A DNA stretch of 64,000 bases from Paraferrimonas sp. SM1919 (GCF_010993985.1 NZ_WINH01000023.1:1-64000), one strand, 5' to 3'. Positions 34,312 through 43,700 are shown, counted from the stretch's first letter. A program made the numbers and translations. Notes: generated by a model not told the origin, from the sequence alone.

Positions 34312-34794
34312 TTAATGACCGCATTGTCCATCAACATGCAAATGGCCATGGGCAATGTCTTGCTCTGAAGCTTGTTCTACTTTTACCACTTCAATATCAA
34401 ACTTTAAAACTTGGCCAGCGTAAGGGTGGTTACCATCAAGTACTACGCCATCTTCTTGTACTTCTAATACACGTACAGGCAATTGACCGTGTTCAGTTTG
34501 TGCCATAAAGGTCATGCCAGGAACAATGTCTTCCACTTCGCCAAAAGCATCCATAGGTACGGTCTGGATTAAGCCGTCATTAAGTGGGCCATAACCATCT
34601 TCAGGTTCAACGGTGACTGAAAGCTTATCGCCTACGGTTTTTCCCTCTAATGCTTGCTCGACACCAGGGATCATGTTTTCAGCACCGTGCAAGTATGCAA
34701 CATTGTCGTCACCGGTAGCACTTTCTAGTAGTTGATCATCGCTATTGTATAGATGGTAAGTAATGGTTACAGCGCAGTTCGCAGTAATTTTCAT
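34312..34794 (-). CDS. slyD: FKBP-type peptidyl-prolyl isomerase, SlyD-like
   Basis: The 160-residue protein has an FKBP domain interrupted by an IF (insert-in-flap) chaperone domain at about 70-130. It has GAENMIPGVEQALEGKTVGDK near residue 36-56 and EPEDGYGPLND near 63. The C-terminal tail is short, HGHLHVDGQCGH, with four His and one Cys, compared with the long metal-binding tail of E. coli SlyD; nickel storage is probably reduced. It could also be called a SlpA/SlyD relative. It is a single gene with its own terminator. Confidence 0.88.
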   Translation of the reverse strand: MKITANCAVTITYHLYNSDDQLLESATGDDNVAYLHGAENMIPGVEQALEGKTVGDKLSVTVEPEDGYGPLNDGLIQTVPMDAFGEVEDIVPGMTFMAQTEHGQLPVRVLEVQEDGVVLDGNHPYAGQVLKFDIEVVKVEQASEQDIAHGHLHVDGQCGH

Positions 34795-34902
34795 GGCAGG
34801 CCTAAATAATTTTATGAATGAGTGCTAATTGTAACGGGTATTTGTTTTTTATCATCACTTTTATGCTTTTTATTGCATAGTGGGAAACACCAAGGTGAAA
34901 TA

Positions 34903-34980
34903 ATGTCAATCTTAAGAAAAGTTGTTATAAAACAGTTTCTTAATCTAAGTTTCTGCTTTTGTCTTGCGGAGGCTTGGTGA
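34903..34980 (+). CDS. Possible 25-residue small protein
   Basis: An ATG at 34903 has AAGGTG five bases upstream and opens a frame of 25 residues ending at TGA 34978. The peptide has a basic front (MSILRKVVIKQ) and a hydrophobic, Cys-containing middle (FLNLSFCFCLA), like a small membrane peptide. It lies in the 268-base gap between slyD and the thr leader. The TTGACA of the thr promoter begins 18 bases past its stop. Short frames arise by chance, so confidence is low. Confidence 0.25.
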   Translation: MSILRKVVIKQFLNLSFCFCLAEAW

Positions 34981-34997
34981 AATCGAAGTTTATACAG

Positions 34998-35028
34998 TTG
35001 ACACTTGCATAGGCAAAAGACATTCTAT
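34998..35028 (+). promoter_or_regulatory. Putative sigma-70 promoter of the thr operon
   Basis: TTGACA (34998-35003) is followed after 17-19 bases by a -10-like region in CATTCTATAG (35021-35030). It lies about 35 bases before the leader peptide start. The -10 hexamer cannot be placed exactly. Confidence 0.45.
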
Positions 35029-35062
35029 AGCCCTATTAACTAATTTGATTGACATAGGCGTT

Positions 35063-35116
35063 ATGCTCTTAACATATATTGTTAGCACCCGAATTATTAC
35101 AACCACCATTACTTAA
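35063..35116 (+). CDS. thrL: thr operon leader peptide
   Basis: The frame MLLTYIVSTRIITTTIT (17 residues) is rich in Thr and Ile: six Thr and four Ile codons, with ITTTIT at the end. This is the pattern of ThrL, whose translation senses charged tRNA(Thr) and tRNA(Ile). It is followed by a segment that can pair with the terminator arm and then the terminator itself, so it should control thrABC by transcription attenuation. Confidence 0.88.
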   Translation: MLLTYIVSTRIITTTIT

Positions 35117-35121
35117 TGGCG

Positions 35122-35182
35122 GCGGGCTGAGCATACCTAAAGGAAATTCCAACGGCCCGCTAAATTTAGCGGGCCGTTTTAT
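35122..35182 (+). promoter_or_regulatory. thr attenuator (antiterminator and terminator)
   Basis: The terminator stem AACGGCCCGCTAAA/TTTAGCGGGCCGTT (35151-35178) ends in TTATTTT. GCGGGC (35122-35127) can instead pair with GCCCGC (35155-35160) inside the terminator arm, extended by two G-U pairs, forming an antiterminator when the ribosome stalls in thrL. It lies 29 bases before thrA. Confidence 0.85.
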
Positions 35183-35208
35183 TTTGAGCATGGCACAGGA
35201 GTGGCACC

Positions 35209-37671
35209 ATGAAAGTATTAAAGTTTGGCGGAACTTCCCTGGGTGACTGGGAAAGGTTTTCACAGGTTGCATCTATCTTAACCGATGAAGCAGCGCAGGG
35301 GCGTATCGCTGCTGTACTGTCTGCACCAGCCACTATTACCAATAGCCTAATTGCTGCAATTGATAATGCAACTAAGGGACAAAGTGTTCAGGCGATTGTT
35401 GAGCATATTGATACCGTATTTAATCATTTGTTATCAGGCGCCAGCCCAGTGTTAGGTGAAGCCCTTGAGTCAGAATTTAAAGTACGTTTTGCCCATCAGT
35501 TAGGCCAGTGGCAGCAAAAACTCAAAGGTATTGAATTGCTTGGATACTGCCCAGACGAAGTACAGGCGGACTTTGTGGTTGGTGGTGAGCGAATGTCTGC
35601 GGCATTGATGGAAGTACTACTTAAAGCTAAAGGAGTGCAAGCCGGTCAGCTAGATCCTAAACAGGTATTTTTGGCTCAAGGCGGTATTTTAGAATCTGCA
35701 GTTGACATACAAGCTAGCAGAGAGCGCGCGCAGAATATCGATTTAAATGCTAACCAAGCGTGGATTATGCCAGGCTTTTGCGCAGCCAATGATGAGGGCC
35801 AAACGGTTCTTTTAGGGCGTAATGGTAGTGATTATTCAGCTGCTGCCTTAGCCGCTAGTCTAGGGGCAAGCCAATGTGAAATTTGGACAGATGTAGACGG
35901 GGTTTATAACGTCGATCCGCGTTTAGTCAATAATGCTAAGTTAATGAGCAAGTTGTCCTACCAAGAAGCTATGGAACTTTCTTATTTCGGCGCCAAGGTT
36001 TTGCACCCTAAAACCATTACTCCAATTGCCCAGTATCATATCCCTTGTGTGATTAAGAATACTTTCAACCCAAGTGCACCTGGTTCTGTTGTTTCTCGCG
36101 AGACCGATGGTAGTGAAGCGGTTAAAGCGATTTCTAATTTAGATAATATGACCATGATTGATGTGGCCGGCCCAGGTATGAAAGGCATGGTGGGTATGGC
36201 CAGTCGTGTGTTTGCTGCTATTTCTAATGCAGGGGTGTCTGTCTCTTTGATCACGCAGTCATCGAGTGAGTATTCTGTTAGCTTCTGCGTCGCTTCGAAT
36301 GATGCTAAAACAGCACAAGATGCCCTAGAAAGAGCCTTCGAATTAGAACTGAAAAACGAATTTTTAGAGCCGATTAGACTAAAGTCTGGACTTTCTATTG
36401 TGTCACTGATTGGTGATGGGATGAAGACCCGTAAGGGCATTGCAGCCAAGTTCTTAAATGCAATTGCCGCCGCTGGGGCTAATCTGGTTGCTTTAGCACA
36501 GGGATCTTCGGAGCGTTCAATTTCGGCAGTAGTGAATCAACAGCAGGTAAAAAATGTATTAGTGGCCAGCCATCGTTGTTTCTTTGATGATAGCCATGAC
36601 ATTGACGTATTACTTGTTGGCGCAGGCAACATTGGTAAAGAGCTGCTTGAGCAGATCAAAGGCCAACAGCAAGTGCTAGCGAAACAAAAAATTCGTATGC
36701 GCCTGTGTGCGGTAACCAACTCAAGCAAGATGCACCTAGACGAGCAGGGTATCGATTTAGAGAGTTGGCAAGATGAACTCGCTGCCTCTGAGCAAGCAGC
36801 GGATCTAACAAAGTTAAGAGCTTGGATAAGTGATGCCCAGCTGCGTAACCCTGTACTGGTTGATTGCACCAGCAATGATGCGGTAGCACAAACTTATCCA
36901 GACTTTATGGCTGCAGGCGCGCACGTCGTTACTCCAAACAAAAAAGCCAATACAGGCAGTCTTGGTTATTATCAAAAGTTGCGTCATGCGGCTCTGGTAA
37001 ATAAGCGTCAGTTCTTATATGAAACCACGGTAGGTGCAGGCTTACCGGTTATCGATAACCTTAAAAAGCTGGTGGCAGCCGGCGATGAACTGCACAAGTT
37101 TAATGGCATTTTATCTGGTTCACTGTCTTATATTTTCGGCGAATTAGAAGCGGGCATGAGCCTGTCTGAAGCCACTAAAATTGCCCGCGATAAAGGCTTT
37201 ACTGAGCCAGACCCTCGTGATGATTTAAGTGGTATGGACGTTGCCCGTAAGGTGTTAATTCTTGCCCGTGAAGCCGGTTTTAACTTAGAAATTGATGACA
37301 TCAACATTGAAGGTGTATTGCCTGATAATTTTGATGCGACAGGTTCTGTTGAAGAGTTCATGCAACGTCTACCAGAGCTCGATGCTTGGATGGCGGATAT
37401 GATTGCAAGCGCTAAACAAGAAGGTAAAGTGCTTCGTTATGTGGGCGAAATTGACGAGCAAGGCTGTAAAGTAGGCATTGCCAAAGTCGCTGCTGACGAG
37501 CCACTGTTTAGCGTCAAAGGTGGTGAAAACGCTTTAGCATTCTACTCTCGTTACTATCAGCCACTGCCATTTGTATTGCGTGGTTATGGTGCCGGTGGTG
37601 CGGTTACGGCTGCTGGTGTGTTTGCCGATGTACTTCGCACCGCCAACTGGACCCGCGAGGTAACTCAATGA
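35209..37671 (+). CDS. thrA: Bifunctional aspartokinase I/homoserine dehydrogenase I
   Basis: The fused 820-residue enzyme catalyses the first and third steps of the aspartate pathway to threonine. The kinase domain opens with KVLKFGGTSLGDWERF, and paired ACT-type regulatory domains lie near residues 310-450 (threonine feedback in the family). The dehydrogenase has a Rossmann motif VGAGNIGKELL near 469 and ETTVGAGLPVI near 604. It starts just after the attenuator with GGAGTGG upstream and overlaps thrB by four bases (ATGA). Confidence 0.97.
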   Translation: MKVLKFGGTSLGDWERFSQVASILTDEAAQGRIAAVLSAPATITNSLIAAIDNATKGQSVQAIVEHIDTVFNHLLSGASPVLGEALESEFKVRFAHQLGQWQQKLKGIELLGYCPDEVQADFVVGGERMSAALMEVLLKAKGVQAGQLDPKQVFLAQGGILESAVDIQASRERAQNIDLNANQAWIMPGFCAANDEGQTVLLGRNGSDYSAAALAASLGASQCEIWTDVDGVYNVDPRLVNNAKLMSKLSYQEAMELSYFGAKVLHPKTITPIAQYHIPCVIKNTFNPSAPGSVVSRETDGSEAVKAISNLDNMTMIDVAGPGMKGMVGMASRVFAAISNAGVSVSLITQSSSEYSVSFCVASNDAKTAQDALERAFELELKNEFLEPIRLKSGLSIVSLIGDGMKTRKGIAAKFLNAIAAAGANLVALAQGSSERSISAVVNQQQVKNVLVASHRCFFDDSHDIDVLLVGAGNIGKELLEQIKGQQQVLAKQKIRMRLCAVTNSSKMHLDEQGIDLESWQDELAASEQAADLTKLRAWISDAQLRNPVLVDCTSNDAVAQTYPDFMAAGAHVVTPNKKANTGSLGYYQKLRHAALVNKRQFLYETTVGAGLPVIDNLKKLVAAGDELHKFNGILSGSLSYIFGELEAGMSLSEATKIARDKGFTEPDPRDDLSGMDVARKVLILAREAGFNLEIDDINIEGVLPDNFDATGSVEEFMQRLPELDAWMADMIASAKQEGKVLRYVGEIDEQGCKVGIAKVAADEPLFSVKGGENALAFYSRYYQPLPFVLRGYGAGGAVTAAGVFADVLRTANWTREVTQ

Positions 37672-38615
37672 AGCAAGTAGTCGCCTATGCGCCAGCGTCC
37701 ATGGGAAACGTTAGTGTCGGGTTTGATTTACTGGGGGCGGCAGTTGCCCCTATTGATGGTTCTCGCCTTGGGGACAGAGTAACCATTAGCGAGTCTGTGG
37801 GTGAGCTAGGTTTACATTGCGAAGGCCCATGGGCCCATAAACTGCCCCTAGAGCCTAAGGACAATATCGTATTGCAATGTATAGAATATTATTGTCAACA
37901 AATGGGTTTTGAGCCACTGACAAATGCCATGGTTACTCTGGAAAAGAACTTACCAGTAGGCAGTGGTCTAGGCTCAAGTGCCAGTTCAGTGGTTGCTGCG
38001 CTTTGCGCGGTGGATGGTTGGTTTGATGGTGCAGCCAGTCAGTCGCAATTATTGCATATGATGGGCGAGCTTGAGGGGCGTATTAGTGGTTCTGTACACT
38101 ATGATAATGTTGCCCCAAGTTACTTAGGTGGCATGCAGTTAATGAGCCCTGTGGCAGGTAAAGAATGTTTACCTTTGCCTAGCTTTGATAATTGGTACTG
38201 GGTATTAGCCTATTCTGGCGTATCCATTTCCACCGCAAAAATGCGTGCGCTTATGCCTACAGATATCGATATGGCTACCACCATTGAATATGCTCAAAAT
38301 TTAGCAGGCTTTGTGCATGCATGCCACCGCCAGGACGAAGGGTTAGCACTTGCATTATTGAAAGATTGCTTAGCCGAACCCTACCGCGCTGAGGCGATAC
38401 CAGGCTTTACTGACGCAAAAGCACAACTGCAGCTGTTAGATGTGGCTGCCTGTGGTATTTCAGGCAGTGGTCCAACCGTATTTGCGGTGACCAAAGACTT
38501 AGAGACTGCCAAGTCGGCAGCACAAAAATTACAAGACACCTACTTACAGGGTGAAGGCGGCTTTGTGCATATATGTAAGCTCGATACCCAAGGCACAGTC
38601 GTGGAGAAAAAATAA
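37668..38615 (+). CDS. thrB: Homoserine kinase
   Basis: A GHMP-family kinase that phosphorylates homoserine for ThrC. The 315-residue protein has the ATP-binding glycine/serine loop LPVGSGLGSSASSVVAAL near residues 90-107 and the C-terminal motif GISGSGPTVFAV near 262. Its start overlaps the thrA stop and its stop overlaps the thrC start (TAATG), so the three enzymes are translated in tight sequence. Confidence 0.97.
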   Translation: MKQVVAYAPASMGNVSVGFDLLGAAVAPIDGSRLGDRVTISESVGELGLHCEGPWAHKLPLEPKDNIVLQCIEYYCQQMGFEPLTNAMVTLEKNLPVGSGLGSSASSVVAALCAVDGWFDGAASQSQLLHMMGELEGRISGSVHYDNVAPSYLGGMQLMSPVAGKECLPLPSFDNWYWVLAYSGVSISTAKMRALMPTDIDMATTIEYAQNLAGFVHACHRQDEGLALALLKDCLAEPYRAEAIPGFTDAKAQLQLLDVAACGISGSGPTVFAVTKDLETAKSAAQKLQDTYLQGEGGFVHICKLDTQGTVVEKK

Positions 38616-39898
38616 TGCTTTTACAAAATTTAAAACACCCACAACAACAAGTTAATTTTCAACAAGCGGTAGTGCAGGGCTTGGGTAAAGACCGTGGTCT
38701 TTTTTTCCCACCAGAATTTACGGCGTTGAACGATGTAGAAGCGCTATTAGAGTTAGATTTTGTCAGTCGCTCAAAGGTGATTGTTAAGCATGTAGTAGGC
38801 GATGAAGTTGCACCAGAGGTGATTGATGACGTGGTGGAGCAGGCCTTTAACTTTCCTTGTCCACTCGTCAAAGTTGATGATAAGCGTTACTGTTTAGAGC
38901 TGTTTCACGGTAAAACATTAGCCTTTAAAGACTTTGGTGCCCGTTTTATGGCTCAATGTTTGTCGCGCTTTAGCAATGGCAACAAGGTCACTATTTTAAC
39001 CGCGACTTCGGGTGATACTGGCGCTGCGGTTGCCGACGCCTTTTACGGTTTGGATAACGTAGAAGTCGTGATTTTATACCCTAAAGGCCGCATTTCTGAA
39101 TTACAGGAAAAACTGTTTTGTACCCTAGGTAACAATATCCACACGGTCGCAGTAAACGCTGACTTTGATGCCTGCCAAGACATGGTCAAAAAAGGCTTTG
39201 AAGATACCGAGTTTAAACAGGCGCTAGCGCTAAATTCGGCTAACTCAATTAACATTAGTCGTTTGTTGGCTCAAGTTTGTTACTACTTTGAAGCGGTAGC
39301 CCAATACCGTAAAGAAAACACAGATGCGCCAGTGGTGGCGGTGCCATCGGGTAACTTTGGCAACCTTACCGCTGGTTTGATTGCTAAAGCCCTGGGTCTA
39401 CCCATTAAACGGTTTGTTGCAGCTACCAACGAGAACGATACCGTACCTCGTTACCTTCAAAGCGGACAGTGGCAGGTTAACCCTACCGTTGCTACTGAAT
39501 CTAACGCCATGGATGTATCTGATCCAAGTAACTGGCCTCGTGCAGAAGTACTGATCGAGCGTATGGGTTGGAATAATGGCGAAGTAAAAGGGGCTATGGT
39601 ATCGGGTCAAGATGCCCGTGCAAGCGTGCAACAAATGGAAGCCAAAGGCTACTTATCAGAGCCCCATGCCGCGATTGCTGCCAAAGCTCTAGCGGATACT
39701 TTAGCTGATGACGAAAAAGGCATCTTTGTCGGTACTGCGCACCCTGCTAAGTTTAAAGAAGTGGTCGAAGACATTGTTGGCCGCGATATTGGCTTGCCCG
39801 CCGAACTTGCCGCCGTTGCCGATAAACAAAACTTATCGCTAGAAATGGACGCTGATTTTAATGCACTAAAAGCGTATATGCTTGATAAGTTAGGTTAA
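38615..39898 (+). CDS. thrC: Threonine synthase
   Basis: This PLP enzyme converts O-phosphohomoserine to threonine. The 427-residue protein has the PLP-binding Lys105 in TLAFKDFGARF and the phosphate-binding loop SGDTGAAVADAF near residue 131. The C-terminal part has FVGTAHPAKF. It is the last gene of the operon; no canonical T-run terminator follows, but a strongly structured sequence begins 22 bases after the stop. Confidence 0.97.
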   Translation: MLLQNLKHPQQQVNFQQAVVQGLGKDRGLFFPPEFTALNDVEALLELDFVSRSKVIVKHVVGDEVAPEVIDDVVEQAFNFPCPLVKVDDKRYCLELFHGKTLAFKDFGARFMAQCLSRFSNGNKVTILTATSGDTGAAVADAFYGLDNVEVVILYPKGRISELQEKLFCTLGNNIHTVAVNADFDACQDMVKKGFEDTEFKQALALNSANSINISRLLAQVCYYFEAVAQYRKENTDAPVVAVPSGNFGNLTAGLIAKALGLPIKRFVAATNENDTVPRYLQSGQWQVNPTVATESNAMDVSDPSNWPRAEVLIERMGWNNGEVKGAMVSGQDARASVQQMEAKGYLSEPHAAIAAKALADTLADDEKGIFVGTAHPAKFKEVVEDIVGRDIGLPAELAAVADKQNLSLEMDADFNALKAYMLDKLG

Positions 39899-39919
39899 TA
39901 TGTAGTGCTTTAACAGCAT

Positions 39920-39993
39920 AATAGCACCTCGTCACTGCTTGCTTTAAAACGCTGTCTTATTACAGCTAAGCAAATGTAGGCGAGGTGGCTATT
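39920..39993 (+). other. Nested stem structure downstream of thrC
   Basis: AATAGCACCTCG (39920-39931) pairs with CGAGGTGGCTATT (39981-39993), with one bulged base. Inside, TTGCTT (39939-39944) pairs with AAGCAA (39968-39973), and GCTGT (39951-39955) with ACAGC (39962-39966) around a 6-base loop. Three stems stacked in order give a long rod. It could be a 3'-end structure of the thr mRNA, a small RNA or a mobile palindromic repeat. Confidence 0.45.
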
Positions 39994-40089
39994 GATTCTT
40001 TATCACCGTAAATGAATGAGGTGTTTAATCATTGACCAAAACATGTTAAGCCATTAAGGTAGATAAAACCGTCAGTTAATGGATTAACG

Positions 40090-41274
40090 ATGAAGCATCA
40101 ATTATTAGTCAATTTAAAGAAACCTTTTTTAAAGTATTTCCCCACCCCCAAACCTGAATTAATTCAAGGCCCAGGTTCTCTTGCACAAATCACCTCTGTA
40201 CTCGAGGCTGAGCATATTTATAAGCCATTAATCGTTACAGACAAAGATTTAATTAGATTAGGTTTAGTTAACCAGCTTAGTGAGTTACTTGATTCTAAGC
40301 ATATTTCTTATGAGATTTTTGCCCAGATAACTCCAGATCCTTCAATAACATTAGTAGAGCAGGGGCTTGAGGTTTTTAAGAAAAATAATTGTGATGGTAT
40401 TATTTTGTTCGGTGGAGGCTCAGCGATGGATTGCGGTAAGGCGATTGCTGCATGCGCCGCCACTAACAAGCCCGTCTATAAATTAGAAGGTCTATTAAAA
40501 GTACTGACTAAGGTGCCTTTGATGATAGCGGTACCGACCACCGCTGGTACCGGTTCCGAGGCGACCGTTGCTGCGGTTATTTCAGACAAACAGACAAAGC
40601 GAAAGTTTGCAATTGCCGATCCTTTTATCTTACCCAAATACGCCATTTTAGATGCTGAATTAATGCTTGGATTACCCCCGCAAATTACCGCTCATACAGG
40701 GATCGATGCGTTAACCCATGGGATTGAATCTTATTTAAGTGATTATGCCTCTGGCTTTACCCGTGGTATGAGTACTCAAGCAATTAAAACAGTTTTTACG
40801 AGTCTTGTGAAAGCGTTTGAGGATGGGCAGGATCTGCAGGCACGAAGTGCAATGGCAGTAGCAAGTTATCAAGCTGGCTTAGCTTTTACTCGTACTTATG
40901 TCGGCTATGTTCATGCGATTGCACACCAACTTGGGGCACTTTACGGCGTCCCTCACGGACTTGCGAATGCCGTTGTGTTGCCTAAAGTTTTGCAGTTCTG
41001 TGTGCAGGCCATGACGCCAAGATTAGCTCAATTGGCAGAGGTCATTGGTGTTAGCGGTAACAGCCCTGAGCAAAAAGCATTAGGGTTTATTAGCGCGGTA
41101 GAACAACTGTTGCAGCAGTTAGCGATCCCAACTTGTATTGAACAATTGCAAATTAAAGATATTACCGAGATAGCGCAAAGGGCAAATGCTGAAGTGCATG
41201 GTACATATCCGGTACCACAACTTTTAACTCAAGCTGAGTGTGAACAATTAATCAGTCAGCTATTGCCCGCATAG
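40090..41274 (+). CDS. Iron-containing alcohol dehydrogenase
   Basis: The 394-residue protein is a type III, Fe(II)-dependent NAD(P) alcohol dehydrogenase. The nucleotide-binding loop is LFGGGSAMDCGKAIA near residue 100-114, followed by PTTAGTGSEATVAAVI near 151. The metal site is given by HTGIDALTHGIES (family Asp and His), HAIAHQLG and YGVPHGLANA. The substrate (ethanol, butanol, lactaldehyde or another) cannot be told from the sequence. It stands alone, 191 bases after thrC, and precedes a small outer-membrane protein gene. Confidence 0.85.
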   Translation: MKHQLLVNLKKPFLKYFPTPKPELIQGPGSLAQITSVLEAEHIYKPLIVTDKDLIRLGLVNQLSELLDSKHISYEIFAQITPDPSITLVEQGLEVFKKNNCDGIILFGGGSAMDCGKAIAACAATNKPVYKLEGLLKVLTKVPLMIAVPTTAGTGSEATVAAVISDKQTKRKFAIADPFILPKYAILDAELMLGLPPQITAHTGIDALTHGIESYLSDYASGFTRGMSTQAIKTVFTSLVKAFEDGQDLQARSAMAVASYQAGLAFTRTYVGYVHAIAHQLGALYGVPHGLANAVVLPKVLQFCVQAMTPRLAQLAEVIGVSGNSPEQKALGFISAVEQLLQQLAIPTCIEQLQIKDITEIAQRANAEVHGTYPVPQLLTQAECEQLISQLLPA

Positions 41275-41321
41275 TTTCTCTTATTAGCTATATTTAGTTA
41301 ATAACAATCAAAGGTGGAACT

Positions 41322-41918
41322 ATGTATAAATTATTACTTTTGGCGGTATTAGTCAGTGTTAATTGTGTCGCTCAATCCCAGTCGCAATTAACCTGGCAAA
41401 CCGGTATAGCGTTAGGAAATGCTAATTTTAGCTACGACTATATTGAAAATAATAAAGTTTACTCTGATAGCCAAAACCGCTTTGCAGGTAAAGTGTTTGC
41501 TGCCTATCAGGTGATTCCCTATGTGTTTGTTCGAGCCGATTTAGCCAGTCTTGGTCGTTATGGCCACTTCTGGTATCAAGATGTCCGCCATATGCACTTA
41601 ATATCTTTATCGGCTTCACTCGAACTGCAGTACCCATTAGCGGATACCGGCTTAAGCCTACAAGCCAGTGCGGGCGGGGGCATGTTGCAATTCAGCGACT
41701 TCGCCTACTTTGATGGGGACGATTATTACGATAATACTTCGAGGGGCTTAAAAGTATTAGGCTTAGGCGTCAGTTACCAAACCCCAGCGATGAATGGCGT
41801 CAGCGTTGGCCTGAGTTTTGAACGCCGCTTTTTAGATACTAATTTTAACTTTGGAAAACAAAGAGTCGATTTGCATAAAATCGATAATATCTGGATCAGT
41901 GGCAGGTATAATTTTTAG
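41322..41918 (+). CDS. Small outer-membrane beta-barrel protein
   Basis: The 198-residue protein has a signal peptide ending about VNCVAQSQS at residues 13-21. Alternating hydrophobic/aromatic strands follow, finishing in WISGRYNF with the terminal Phe typical of BAM-inserted barrels. The size suits an 8-stranded OmpA/OmpW-like or porin-family barrel. The Cys near residue 15 lies inside the signal sequence (VNCVAQ) and does not make a good lipobox. The function is unknown. It follows the alcohol dehydrogenase by 47 bases with AAGGTGGAA upstream. Confidence 0.7.
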   Translation: MYKLLLLAVLVSVNCVAQSQSQLTWQTGIALGNANFSYDYIENNKVYSDSQNRFAGKVFAAYQVIPYVFVRADLASLGRYGHFWYQDVRHMHLISLSASLELQYPLADTGLSLQASAGGGMLQFSDFAYFDGDDYYDNTSRGLKVLGLGVSYQTPAMNGVSVGLSFERRFLDTNFNFGKQRVDLHKIDNIWISGRYNF

Positions 41919-41955
41919 GCGTCGAATCAAGTACATCGAAAGATGAACGCGAATA

Positions 41956-41984
41956 AAAAAGGTTGCTCAATGGGCAACCTTTTT
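41956..41984. terminator. Bidirectional terminator between the barrel gene and lipA
   Basis: AAAAAGGTTGC (41956-41966) pairs with GCAACCTTTTT (41974-41984) around a 7-base loop, between convergent genes. Confidence 0.85.
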
Positions 41985-42002
41985 AATCTTTTCGAGTTTC
42001 GT

Positions 42003-42971
42003 TTATTTAACCTCTTTACCCTGTGCTTGTAAGTCAGCGTGGTAGCTTGAACGAACAAGTGGGCCACAGGCGGCATGGGTAAAGCCAATGGTAGTGGCAA
42101 GGTCTTTAAACTCATCGAACTCTTCCGGTGTAACATAACGCTCTACTGGAAGGTGGAACTTAGAAGGCTGTAGGTACTGACCTAGAGTCAGCATTTCGAC
42201 ACCGTGTTTACGTAGATCAAACAATACTTGTTCAATTTCTTCGTTAGTCTCGCCTAAGCCCATCATGATGCCGGATTTAGTCGGTACATCAGGGTGGCGT
42301 TGTTTAAACTTCTTAAGTAGATCCAGTGACCATTGGTAAGAGGCCCCAGGGCGAGCCTTACGGTATAGACGCGGTGCCGTTTCCAGGTTGTGGTTGAACA
42401 CATCTGGCGGATCGCCCGCTAGTATGTCTAACGCTTTATCGATACGACCACGAAAATCGGGTACCAGAGTTTCAATCTTGATGCCAGGATTCAAGGCGCG
42501 GATTTCACGGATACAGTCAGCAAAATGTTGGGCACCACCATCACGTAAATCGTCACGATCAACGGAGGTAATGACCACGTACTTTAGCTTCATATCGCGA
42601 ATCGTTTCCGCTAGTTTTCTAGGCTCATTGGCATCAGGTTTTAGTGGACGGCCATGGGCCACATCACAGAAAGGACAGCGGCGGGTACAGACGGCACCTA
42701 AAATCATAAAGGTGGCTGTGCCGTGGTTAAAGCATTCTGACAGGTTAGGGCACGAAGCTTCTTCACACACCGAGTGTAGGCCGTGCTTACGCATGGCCCC
42801 TTTAATTTCTTCAATGCGCTTAGAAGAACTGGGAAGCTTGATTTTTAACCAGCTTGGTTTGCGTAGCATGTCTTCCTTTTCGGTTGGCACAACCTTAACT
42901 GGAATGCGGGCAACTTTGTCGGCGTCTCTTAATTTTACGCCTGGCTGTAATCTTTCTGGTCTATCACTCAT
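42003..42971 (-). CDS. lipA: Lipoyl synthase
   Basis: This radical-SAM enzyme inserts two sulfurs into octanoyl groups on carrier domains. The 322-residue protein has the auxiliary cluster cysteines at 69, 74 and 80 ([12 protein letters not shown]) and the radical-SAM CxxxCxxC at 95, 99 and 102 (CTRRCPFC). The conserved RSSYHAD serine near the end is also present. It follows lipB by 23 bases, so octanoyl transfer and sulfur insertion are coexpressed. Confidence 0.97.
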   Translation of the reverse strand: MSDRPERLQPGVKLRDADKVARIPVKVVPTEKEDMLRKPSWLKIKLPSSSKRIEEIKGAMRKHGLHSVCEEASCPNLSECFNHGTATFMILGAVCTRRCPFCDVAHGRPLKPDANEPRKLAETIRDMKLKYVVITSVDRDDLRDGGAQHFADCIREIRALNPGIKIETLVPDFRGRIDKALDILAGDPPDVFNHNLETAPRLYRKARPGASYQWSLDLLKKFKQRHPDVPTKSGIMMGLGETNEEIEQVLFDLRKHGVEMLTLGQYLQPSKFHLPVERYVTPEEFDEFKDLATTIGFTHAACGPLVRSSYHADLQAQGKEVK

Positions 42972-42994
42972 TTGTGAAGATATTCCTGTATCTG

Positions 42995-43618
42995 TTAATT
43001 CTGTAACCCAAGTTTATGGATAAGTATAGGTGTCAATATATCACCGGCCTCAGTCACATTTTGAGGCCCACCTAGGTCTTTGGCTTGGACCATTTCCATA
43101 CCAGCATAACCGCATGGGTTAATACGTAAAAAGGGGCTTAAATCCATATTAATATTGACAGCGAGACCATGAAATGAACACCCCTTACGGATCCTTAAAC
43201 CTAATGATGCTAACTTGCGATTATCCACATAAACTCCCGGAGCATCACACTTAGCATAGGCATCGACACCAAATTGAGCCATCATTTCAATGATGCTTTG
43301 CTCAATTGCTGTGACGAGGTCCCTAACACCAAGTTTTAATCGCTTAATGTTAATCAGTGGATAAATCACTAATTGCCCTGGGCCATGGTAAGTTACTTGG
43401 CCACCACGGTCTGTTTTAATTATAGGGATATCGCCAACATCTAAGACATGCTCAGGCTTGCCAGCGGTGCCCTGAGTAAATACTGGATCGTGTTCAACTA
43501 TCCAAATTTGGTCAAGGTCATCAATGCTTCTTTGATCTGTGAAGCTTTGCATGGCTTGCCATATTTTTTGATAGGGCTGTCGACCGAGATTTTTGATAAT
43601 TACTTGGTTGCTGGACAC
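42995..43618 (-). CDS. lipB: Octanoyltransferase
   Basis: It moves octanoate from acyl carrier protein to lipoate-dependent enzymes. The 207-residue product has the substrate-binding [14 protein letters not shown] near residues 71-84 and the catalytic region [21 protein letters not shown] near 136-156. The Lys is in LRIRKG; the thioester Cys is probably that in INPCGYAGM near 170. Upstream is ybeD and downstream lipA, the standard order. Confidence 0.95.
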   Translation of the reverse strand: MSSNQVIIKNLGRQPYQKIWQAMQSFTDQRSIDDLDQIWIVEHDPVFTQGTAGKPEHVLDVGDIPIIKTDRGGQVTYHGPGQLVIYPLINIKRLKLGVRDLVTAIEQSIIEMMAQFGVDAYAKCDAPGVYVDNRKLASLGLRIRKGCSFHGLAVNINMDLSPFLRINPCGYAGMEMVQAKDLGGPQNVTEAGDILTPILIHKLGLQN

Positions 43619-43700
43619 TGCTTTAGGGCTCTAATTTCGTCAGTTATGATGGCGCATTATATCGCCAACATAATTTAAAAAGCTATGAATTGTTAGAAAT

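Noticed and set aside
35049..35077. A second TTGACA with ACATAT 17 bases later as thr promoter
   Set aside because: Its -10 would fall inside the leader peptide, leaving thrL untranslated; the upstream promoter fits better.
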